This document shows, piece after piece, positions 28,989 through 35,623 of a stretch of 35,623 nucleotides of DNA. Both the position numbers and the translations under genes were made by a program. The notes beneath the pieces are model-generated. The model had not been told where the DNA came from, made no database searches, and saw nothing but the letters and a program-made list of their open reading frames with translations. Location: the NCBI GenBank assembly GCA_016296205.1, contig JAEDJS010000013.1, positions 1 to 35,623 of the forward strand, in the 5' to 3' direction. The DNA comes from Treponema sp. (GTDB lineage: Bacteria > Spirochaetota > Spirochaetia > Treponematales > Treponemataceae). Numbering within the stretch: the first letter of the stretch is position 1; each line of letters starts with the position of its first letter.

Positions 28989-31505
28989 ATGAATGAATCT
29001 GAAGCAATGAATAAGGAACTTGACCAGTTTGGCGTTTGGGTAAAAAATCCACCTCATGACGACCTTCCGGAGGCTAACATGAATATTAAGGAAGAAGGTT
29101 CTTTTGCAGACCTTGACACTACTCTTTCAACAGGAGAACTTTCTAATATTTCAGGATTTGCAAACATTAACGAAACAGATGATTTCTTTGCAAACGAACC
29201 AACTTTCTCATCAGAAAAAACTCCAGAAATTGAAATACCGGAAATTGAAACTCCAGTAACGGAAGAAATTCCATCGGATTTTGAAACATCAGATTTTTCT
29301 GATTCAATAAACGTAGAAGCACCAAAAACTCAAGAAACAGAAGAAGTAAACTTTGACGCAACAAATGACATTTCATTAGATGATTTTATTTCAGATTCAG
29401 GATCATCTACAGAAACAGTTGACGCTTCCAGCTTTGGAGACGGTGATGTTGATTTAAGTTCATTTATGGATTCCCCTTCAGACGGTTTTGGAGACGGCGA
29501 CATCGATCTTGATTCATTCTTTGATATGGGTTCATCAAGCGGTCCAGCTCAGGAAGAAATTGAATACGACGACCCTATTGATATTGACCTCACTTTTGAT
29601 GAAGCTCCTGCAGAATTTGCAGAAGAAGATGAAAATCAAACAGAAATTGAAGCTTCTGCTGCAGAAAAAACTGTAGCAAAAACAGAATCAGAAGAACCAG
29701 AACCAAAAATGTCTTCAGAAATTTCAAGCGGAATTACAGAAGAAATAGACATAAGCGACTTTGGCATTGACGAAAACGATACTTCAAGTATAGGAATGGT
29801 TCAGGATGAAACAGAAAAGAAAGTAGCAGAAAAAGTTGACTACGAAATGACTGTTGAAACTGACGACGAAACAAGTGCTACAGAATTTGCCGCAGACAAA
29901 TCAGAGGAAAACAGTGATGATGAAGAGTCAATTTCTCTTGAAACAGACGGAAAATCAAGCAACGCACCAAATGTAAATCAAGATCCGTCCCAAACTCAAT
30001 ACTCTCCCGACTTTGACCTTGACTCTCTTATGAGCAATGTAGAAGATATGAACGGCGGCGTAAGCAATGATCTGTTAGAAAAAAAAGAAGAAAAACCAGA
30101 AGAAGAGCCTCTTATGATGTTTGACGACTTTACAGAAAATAAAGAAGATACTCCTCAGTCAATTGAAAATATTGCTGCAAAAATTCCGGAAGAACCTTCG
30201 GCAGAAATTCCATCAGATGAAAATGTTGAAGAAACCATCATTCAGGAAAGCCCGGAAGAAACTACAGAAGAAACTGTAGAAGAAACTTCAGAAATTGAAG
30301 AACCAGTATTCAGTGAAGACAGTGAAGAATCAATTCAACAGGAACCTGCCCCTTCAGAAGATACTGTTCTTTCAGATGATACTGTTCTTTCAGATGATAC
30401 TGTTTTTTCAGAGGGTTTTGCAGTTCCTCCAGCAACAGATACAGTGTTTGATGAAGCTTCCGAACCAGAAGTAGAAGAAACATTAATTGGTGATGAATTA
30501 GCAGTAGACATTGACAATGAACTTGTAGAAACAGACACATTGTTTGATGAACCAGTTGCAGAAGAAATTACAGAAGAAGTTTCTGATAATGAACAACAGA
30601 CTTCATTTGATGGAATTGATATCCAGGAACCAGTTGAACAGGAACAAGAAATTGAACTTCCAGTTACAGAACCTGCCCCTTCTGAATCTATGGGAATTAC
30701 ATCTGCACCAGACACTTCTATTGCAGAGGAAAGCAATGCCATCCTCAAGCAGATTATGGGTGAACTTACATCACTCAAGAGCGAAATCTCAGGCCTTAAG
30801 AACGAATTTGAAACAATCAAATCTGGGGCTAAAAAGGAAGAAGTATCTGCAGAAGAACCGGACAATGGATTCTTTGGAAACATGGACGATGATGATACAA
30901 TTGCATTAAGCGGCGACGAACTCAGCAACATTCTTAACAATGCAGCCTTTGACCAGAGTGAAAATGAAGAACAGGAACCTTCAGAACCAACAATTATTGA
31001 AGAGCCAGTTATTGAAGAACCAGTTGAAGAATCAGTTGAAGAACCAGTTGCAGCAGAAGAAGAAATTGAAGAAATCCAGGAACAGGCAAATGATGATGTA
31101 GCTCAGGTAGAAATTATCCAAGACAACAGTATCACAAAACCAATTGATATTTTTGCAGAAGAAGATACAGAAGAACCAATTACTGACGAATCATTAAGCT
31201 TCCTTGGAGAAAGTCCAGTTAACGAAGAAGAACCAGTTAACGAAGAAGAACCTGTTATAGAGGAAGCAGAAATCCAGGAAGAACCAGAAGATTCTGCTAC
31301 AGAACCAGTTAATGGCCCTGCAGTTGTAGAAAATAACACAGACAATTCTTCTATTTCAAACACTATGAAAGAAGAAATTAAATCTGTATTAAGTTACATG
31401 GATCAGCTTTTGGAAAATCTTCCGGAAGAAAAGATTACAGAATTTGCTCAGAGCGAACAGTTTGAACTTTACAAAAAATTGTTCACTGAACTTGGTCTTG
31501 CTTAA
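28989..31505 (+). CDS. Large acidic, repeat-rich disordered protein
   Basis: An 838-residue protein of unknown function with no signal peptide or membrane helix. Nearly the whole length is Glu, Asp, Ser, Thr and Pro. Visible repeats are FGDGDVDLSSFMD / FGDGDIDLDSFFD (about 155-184), DTVLSD units (about 458-475), and EEPV-type units (for example NEEEPVNEEEPVIEE near 743). A short coiled coil (about 582-615, ILKQIMGELTSLKSEISGLK) interrupts it. The last 45 residues look like a folded helical domain (VLSYMDQLLENLPEEKITEF, then ELYKKLFTELGLA). It heads an operon with two Maf genes. A scaffold or bacterial-linker role is inference. AAGGGG lies upstream of the ATG. Confidence 0.75.
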   Translation: MNESEAMNKELDQFGVWVKNPPHDDLPEANMNIKEEGSFADLDTTLSTGELSNISGFANINETDDFFANEPTFSSEKTPEIEIPEIETPVTEEIPSDFETSDFSDSINVEAPKTQETEEVNFDATNDISLDDFISDSGSSTETVDASSFGDGDVDLSSFMDSPSDGFGDGDIDLDSFFDMGSSSGPAQEEIEYDDPIDIDLTFDEAPAEFAEEDENQTEIEASAAEKTVAKTESEEPEPKMSSEISSGITEEIDISDFGIDENDTSSIGMVQDETEKKVAEKVDYEMTVETDDETSATEFAADKSEENSDDEESISLETDGKSSNAPNVNQDPSQTQYSPDFDLDSLMSNVEDMNGGVSNDLLEKKEEKPEEEPLMMFDDFTENKEDTPQSIENIAAKIPEEPSAEIPSDENVEETIIQESPEETTEETVEETSEIEEPVFSEDSEESIQQEPAPSEDTVLSDDTVLSDDTVFSEGFAVPPATDTVFDEASEPEVEETLIGDELAVDIDNELVETDTLFDEPVAEEITEEVSDNEQQTSFDGIDIQEPVEQEQEIELPVTEPAPSESMGITSAPDTSIAEESNAILKQIMGELTSLKSEISGLKNEFETIKSGAKKEEVSAEEPDNGFFGNMDDDDTIALSGDELSNILNNAAFDQSENEEQEPSEPTIIEEPVIEEPVEESVEEPVAAEEEIEEIQEQANDDVAQVEIIQDNSITKPIDIFAEEDTEEPITDESLSFLGESPVNEEEPVNEEEPVIEEAEIQEEPEDSATEPVNGPAVVENNTDNSSISNTMKEEIKSVLSYMDQLLENLPEEKITEFAQSEQFELYKKLFTELGLA
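30360..30413 (+). repeat. Three tandem 18-base repeats in the acidic protein gene
   Basis: The unit GATACTGTTCTTTCAGAT occurs three times in a row, the last copy with small changes, encoding DTVLSD, DTVLSD and DTVFSE. Being a multiple of three, copy-number change would keep the frame. Confidence 0.85.
31215..31250 (+). repeat. Two tandem 18-base repeats in the acidic protein gene
   Basis: CCAGTTAACGAAGAAGAA occurs twice without a gap, encoding PVNEEE twice; a degenerate third copy (PVIEEA) follows. Frame-neutral expansion is possible. Confidence 0.8.
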
Positions 31506-32224
31506 TGGGGATTTTAAGGCATATAACTGAACAAATTGAAGGCAGGCTATCAAATGAGTCTGCCTTAACTTTTGTTCAATGGTGCATAAGCAACAGAATA
31601 TCAAGAGCCTCTCTGCTAACAAAAAATCAGGACAGATTTAAAATTTCGGCTTCATTTAATATGAATTTTGAATCAATTCAACTTGGGGATTCCAGCGTTG
31701 ATTTCTGGGACAGTACAAAACTTTTAGGAAACAGTTCTTATCTAATTACTGATGATGACATGGATTTTGGAAAATACCTTCAATTCTTTGGCGGTGAATC
31801 AAAATTCCTTTTCACAAAAATAATTATCTATACATTTGCAACAAAAAAAATCATCCATGACATTCTGATTATACCATTACTTGATGATGAAATTTTCCCC
31901 GCAGAAATAAATAGTCTCCCGATTTTTAAACGAATAACAAACAGCACTTCCCATGGCAAATTTTTTCTGAATGTAGACAAATCACCGTTTGTAAATAAAA
32001 TCTTTCTTAGACAATTAATTGAAACTATCGATCTTCTGTGCATCTCAAAAAAAGAATTCTGCTATGATTCAATTACAAAAGATATTTTCTTATCTGGAGA
32101 AATTGATGAAGAAAATTTAATTCAGTTGAATTATACAACCCGATGCCTTCTTGAAAAATTCCTTGAAATCGACAATAATGAAGTATGGAAGTTCAGTTTG
32201 TTAAATCAGCAAGCGGAAATATAA
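31505..32224 (+). CDS. Unrecognised protein of the Maf operon
   Basis: I do not recognise this 239-residue protein. It is soluble, without signal or clear membrane helix, and looks alpha/beta: FTKIIIYTFATKKIIHDILI is a strongly hydrophobic stretch near 103-122 that could be a buried strand pair. The first half holds ESALTFVQWCISNRISRASL. The ATG shares a base with the stop of the acidic-protein gene (TAATG), and its end overlaps the next gene by 40 bases, so it is firmly part of the operon. A function in the same process as the Maf proteins is inferred from that linkage only. Confidence 0.65.
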   Translation: MGILRHITEQIEGRLSNESALTFVQWCISNRISRASLLTKNQDRFKISASFNMNFESIQLGDSSVDFWDSTKLLGNSSYLITDDDMDFGKYLQFFGGESKFLFTKIIIYTFATKKIIHDILIIPLLDDEIFPAEINSLPIFKRITNSTSHGKFFLNVDKSPFVNKIFLRQLIETIDLLCISKKEFCYDSITKDIFLSGEIDEENLIQLNYTTRCLLEKFLEIDNNEVWKFSLLNQQAEI

Positions 32225-33675
32225 ATGCACTCTACAACGGGAAACCCCTTCACTCAAATTACAATCCTGCAAAAGAAGCAGAAAGATTTGTAGCGTCAAT
32301 ACCAGTTACTTTTTACCCAAAATATATTCTTATCACTGAACCTTGTTTGTCTTACACAGCACAATATTTTAAACAGATGTATAATGGTGCAGTTGTCTGT
32401 GCAATCCGATATACAAATGCATTTAAAGAAACAGACAAATACTGGGATAAAGTTTTCTATCTTAATGAAAGTCAAAATCTTGCAGAAGAATTGTACAACT
32501 ATTTTGGTGAAGAAGGAATTGTAAGCTGCCTGTTTGTTTCCTGGAAGCCAAGTCAGATTGCATTCGAAACTGAATATTTAAATTGCTGGAAACACATAAA
32601 AAACTGTGTAATCAAAAGCAGAAATGTTCTTGCCACAAGAAGTTTTTTTGCTTCCCGGTGGATTAAAAACACAATACGGTTTTGTCTTCTCTCCAGAAAA
32701 TTTGCTAAAGTTATGCCGGGAGAAAAACCAATTCTCATGTGTGCTTCCGGACCAAGTCTTGAGACTTCCATTCCCTTCATTAAAAGGTTTCGGAATTATT
32801 TTAATATAATATGCGTTTCCTCTGCCATAGAAGTTCTTCTCTATAATCAGATTATTCCTGATCTGTGCATTTCTACGGACGGGGGTTATTATGCAAAAAA
32901 ACATTTCTGCGGATTACTAAAGAATTATCCCCATATTCCTGTGGCTTTATCCCACGAAGGTGCTGCTCCAGGTTTTGTTTTTAATAATCCAATAATTCCG
33001 CTGGATTACAAAGACGGGCCTGGCAGTAAAATTATTGAATCAATTGAACACAAAACAACCACTGCTCTTAGAAACGGAACTGTAAGCGGCACTGCTGTAA
33101 ATCTTGCACTTAATCTTACACGAGAAAATATTTTCTGTATTGGTCTTGATCTTGCTCCATCAATGGGATTCAGTCATACTCAGCCAAATATTCTTAACAA
33201 CACGGATTCTACAAAAGAAAATCGTTTTTATACATGCGAAACTAGAATAACTCCCAGAACCTTTGAATCACCTGCCCTAAAAATTTATGAAAACTGGTTT
33301 GCTTCTACAAATTTTCATTCAAGAGTTTTTAGACTAAGCAACAATTACAAATTTTCAAATAATCTGAATCAGGTGCAGGATTTAAACTGGCAGCAAATAA
33401 AAAGCTATCTAAAACAGAACAATTTTGACAAAAAAAAGAATCTTGAAATTATTAATTTAAACAATGAAATATATGATAAAAACCGCAGACTTTCAGTTAT
33501 AAAACAAATTTTTAACCAGAATATTTTTACAAAGGAAATGTTCAACGCAATAGCACCAGCAGAATTTGTTATATATGAGCGTTCAAAAGGAATGGCAAAC
33601 GAAAAGGAAGCATACAAACAGGTGCTATCAAAAATTTCAGCATTCTATGAAGAAATAGTCGAGGAATATTTCTGA
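32185..33675 (+). CDS. Maf-type DUF115 (MptE-like) protein, copy 1
   Basis: A 496-residue cytoplasmic protein of the motility accessory factor family, which in Campylobacter, Helicobacter and Aeromonas is needed for flagellin glycosylation with nonulosonic acids. The N-terminal motif PLHSNYNPAKEAERFV (21-36) matches copy 2. The central MptE-like/DUF115 domain has the loop MCASGPSLETSI (185-196), PDLCISTDGGYYAKKHF and FCIGLDLAPSMGFSHT. A helical C-terminal part follows about residue 400. The start overlaps the preceding gene by 40 bases; alignment with copy 2 supports the ATG used. A glycosyltransferase role is family knowledge; the sugar and acceptor here are unknown. Confidence 0.85.
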   Translation: MEVQFVKSASGNINALYNGKPLHSNYNPAKEAERFVASIPVTFYPKYILITEPCLSYTAQYFKQMYNGAVVCAIRYTNAFKETDKYWDKVFYLNESQNLAEELYNYFGEEGIVSCLFVSWKPSQIAFETEYLNCWKHIKNCVIKSRNVLATRSFFASRWIKNTIRFCLLSRKFAKVMPGEKPILMCASGPSLETSIPFIKRFRNYFNIICVSSAIEVLLYNQIIPDLCISTDGGYYAKKHFCGLLKNYPHIPVALSHEGAAPGFVFNNPIIPLDYKDGPGSKIIESIEHKTTTALRNGTVSGTAVNLALNLTRENIFCIGLDLAPSMGFSHTQPNILNNTDSTKENRFYTCETRITPRTFESPALKIYENWFASTNFHSRVFRLSNNYKFSNNLNQVQDLNWQQIKSYLKQNNFDKKKNLEIINLNNEIYDKNRRLSVIKQIFNQNIFTKEMFNAIAPAEFVIYERSKGMANEKEAYKQVLSKISAFYEEIVEEYF

Positions 33676-35168
33676 TGATTTACAGAGAATTTGTTCTTTC
33701 AAAAACTGGAGAAAAGATTCCACTTTTTAATAATTCAACTCCAATGCACTCAAAATATAATCCTCAAAGAGAAGCAGAAAATTTTGCAAATCAGTTAGTC
33801 ACCGATGGAATAAAATCAGCTTTTTTTGTAATTGGGGGAATTGGTGGCGGATTCCATATTGAAGCTTTAGTAAAAAAACTCTGCTCCTTAAACATTGTAT
33901 ACTTTATTTTAGCTTTTGAAGAATCACAGAATGAAATTGATTTTTTAATGGACTCACCTTTGATTGCTGAACTTTTAAAAAACGATAAAATAATTTTTTG
34001 CAATTCTTCTGATCTTTCTGAATTATTAAAAGAAAAATACATGCCTGTCTTTTACGAAAAATTTTTCTTTATTTGTCAAAACGCATGGGAAAATTTTCAA
34101 AAAAATAATAATTCAACATTAAAGGATATTCAGTTTAAGATTGAACAAACACTGGATATTATTTCCTCTGACTATTCTGTTATGTGCCACTTTGGAAAAC
34201 TCTGGCAAAAAAATATTTTTAAAAATTTGCAGCAGTTAAAAAATTCAACTTCAATATCTGACTATCTTAAAAACAAAAACATTGCAGACTTAACTAAAAA
34301 AACAGCAGCCATAATTGCAGCCGGTCCTTCATTGGATAAATCAATTCAAAAATTAAAATCCAGTTTGAATGAATATGTTATAATTTCAAGCGACACTGCC
34401 TACCCTGTGCTTTTAAAAAATAATATTCACCCTGATTTTGTATTAACAATCGATGCCCAGGATATTTCAAAAACCCATTATTATACAAATCAGGAAGAGC
34501 TTACAGACGGAACTTGTTTTATTCTTGAACTATCCTCCACGCCTTCAATTCAAAGAAGAGTAAAAAATTTTAAAAATTTTAATGTAATATTCACAATTAA
34601 CAGTCATCCTCTTGAACAATTTGCACTGGCCCAATACAACGTTCCCCAAATTTTCTCAGGAGCTGGAACAGTAACAGTAAGTGCTATAGATTTTGCAAAC
34701 CAGATGGGTTTTAAAAAAATCGAATTATTTGGAGCAGACTTTTGTTATAACAGCGGGAAACCTTACTGCAAAGGCACTTACCTCGACACAAATCTAGTAA
34801 TGAACAGCAGCAGATTTTATACTACAGAATTTTTATTTACCAGATTGATGTTCAGAACAGAAATTTATCCTGTAAAATCAGAACATAATTTTAGCGGACA
34901 GAATCTCACTAACCCCTTTTCTAGCCCGGTGATGGAAAAATACAGAAAAAGTGTTATAGATTATGGATTAAAAAATAATTTTAAAATTGAGCAGAACATT
35001 CTTACAAAAAACGAATCCTCTGTAAAAATCAACAACCCGGAAAAGCTTAATATAAATGATTTTAAAATGAAGAATTTTCTGCAAAATTATCAAAAAGAAT
35101 CTGATAATCAAAAATCTCCTGTTAACTTGCCCTATAAAGCCTATTTATGTTATAATAAATTATTATGA
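33675..35168 (+). CDS. Maf-type DUF115 (MptE-like) protein, copy 2
   Basis: A 497-residue paralogue of the preceding gene. It shares PMHSKYNPQREAENFANQL (23-41), the loop IIAAGPSLDKSI (213-224), HPDFVLTIDAQDISKTHYY and KIELFGADFCYNSGKPYCK near 355. Outside these motifs the two copies have diverged strongly, so the duplication is old. The segment 155-210 is helical and charged. The ATG overlaps the copy 1 stop (TGATG), and its own stop overlaps the next start (ATGA). Two Maf proteins in tandem suggest different acceptors or sugars, or a hetero-complex; neither can be decided from sequence. The codon use is slightly more AT-rich than the flagellar cluster. Confidence 0.85.
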   Translation: MIYREFVLSKTGEKIPLFNNSTPMHSKYNPQREAENFANQLVTDGIKSAFFVIGGIGGGFHIEALVKKLCSLNIVYFILAFEESQNEIDFLMDSPLIAELLKNDKIIFCNSSDLSELLKEKYMPVFYEKFFFICQNAWENFQKNNNSTLKDIQFKIEQTLDIISSDYSVMCHFGKLWQKNIFKNLQQLKNSTSISDYLKNKNIADLTKKTAAIIAAGPSLDKSIQKLKSSLNEYVIISSDTAYPVLLKNNIHPDFVLTIDAQDISKTHYYTNQEELTDGTCFILELSSTPSIQRRVKNFKNFNVIFTINSHPLEQFALAQYNVPQIFSGAGTVTVSAIDFANQMGFKKIELFGADFCYNSGKPYCKGTYLDTNLVMNSSRFYTTEFLFTRLMFRTEIYPVKSEHNFSGQNLTNPFSSPVMEKYRKSVIDYGLKNNFKIEQNILTKNESSVKINNPEKLNINDFKMKNFLQNYQKESDNQKSPVNLPYKAYLCYNKLL

Positions 35169-35623
35169 AAATTAAGCCACAAATTTTTACTGCAGTTACA
35201 GCCGGCGTATTTGTAATTACAATTCTAGTTTACGTGTTATCCCTGGTTATAGACTTTAAGCAACAGTCGGCCAGAAGTGCCATTAAATTTGAAACAATCA
35301 GTGCAAGCCTGAATGAAAACTTAATGGAAAACGATGTTCATTCAAGTGATTTTTACGGCCAACTTATAGAAAGCTGCGGAGATGGTAAAGAAATAAAATA
35401 TCTTCAGATAGTGAGCGGCAACGAACCGGTTTTTACATACCCTGCTGAATTAGAAAATACAAATTCAAAGTTTCAGTTTACAAAAACTTTTACAAAAAAA
35501 ATTACGATTCCGGAAAAAGAAACAGTTACAATTATTGCAACTCTTTACACAATTAAAGCTTCAACATTTTACAACAAAAGTATTGTTTCATTTATCATAA
35601 TTCTGTCGGCCACAATTGCCTGC
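35165..35623 (+). CDS. Membrane protein with extracytoplasmic domain, 3' end beyond the window
   Basis: Open to the right edge, 153 residues visible, hand-translated. A membrane helix (about 8-29, FTAVTAGVFVITILVYVLSL) is followed by about 105 extracytoplasmic residues containing SLNENLMENDVHSSDFYGQL and KYLQIVSGNEPVFTYP. A second helix begins near 141 (SIVSFIIILSATIA) as the window ends. This two-helix layout with a small external domain resembles sensory proteins (histidine kinase, diguanylate cyclase or chemoreceptor), but the effector domain is not visible, so the class is open. The ATG overlaps the Maf copy 2 stop by four bases, so it belongs to the same operon. Confidence 0.7.
   Translation, partial: MKIKPQIFTAVTAGVFVITILVYVLSLVIDFKQQSARSAIKFETISASLNENLMENDVHSSDFYGQLIESCGDGKEIKYLQIVSGNEPVFTYPAELENTNSKFQFTKTFTKKITIPEKETVTIIATLYTIKASTFYNKSIVSFIIILSATIAC

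Noticed and set aside
30335..30940. A 201-codon Ser-rich frame antisense to the acidic protein gene
   Set aside because: It is the mirror of the Glu/Ser-rich repeats and has no independent support.

Overview
The window reads as a chromosomal segment of a low-GC, host-associated Treponema (a gut or rumen clade rather than the higher-GC T. pallidum). The reasons are the V-type (not F-type) ATPase cluster with a DUF2764 gene between subunits E and A, and the long flagellar run flbD-motA-motB-fliL-fliM-fliY-fliO-fliP-fliQ-fliR-flhB-flhA-flhF-fleN-fliA in the order known from treponemes. Species is inferred from gene order and protein character only; no database search was possible. I saw no tRNA, rRNA, CRISPR array, insertion sequence or prophage gene. 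No stretch longer than about 180 bases lacks a gene.

Region 1 (1-3965, minus strand): the 5' half of a V/A-type ATPase operon, transcribed ntpE, DUF2764 gene, ntpA, ntpB, with stop and start codons overlapping at each junction. ntpB runs off the left edge.

Region 2 (4134-21946, minus strand): a motility super-cluster of 19 genes. It starts at flbD, runs through stator, switch, export apparatus and the FlhF/FleN pair, and ends with a membrane protein, the sigma-28 factor FliA, a Jag_N/FapA-type protein, a small Gln/Asn-rich protein and a SwrB-like membrane/coiled-coil protein. The sequence suggests it is several transcription units: a stem-loop plus a good sigma-70 promoter between motB and fliL, a strong G.U-containing hairpin between fliY and fliO, a sigma-28-like site before fleN, and a sigma-70 promoter before the fliA group.

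Region 3 (22129-28855, mixed strands): an OmpR-type response regulator and histidine kinase diverge from flbD, at the place where flgE lies in T. pallidum. They are followed by hemW and lepB (minus), smpB and an exported protein (plus), and tsaC and an FtsB-like protein (minus). Several of these genes have a promoter -10 box only 6-8 bases before the start codon and no Shine-Dalgarno sequence, suggesting leaderless mRNAs.

Region 4 (28989-35623, plus strand): a tightly overlapping operon encoding an 838-residue acidic repeat protein, an unrecognised 239-residue protein, two tandem Maf/DUF115 (MptE-like) proteins of the family linked to flagellin glycosylation, and the start of a membrane protein that leaves the window. 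This operon is the best candidate for a little-described, motility-related surface or glycosylation system.
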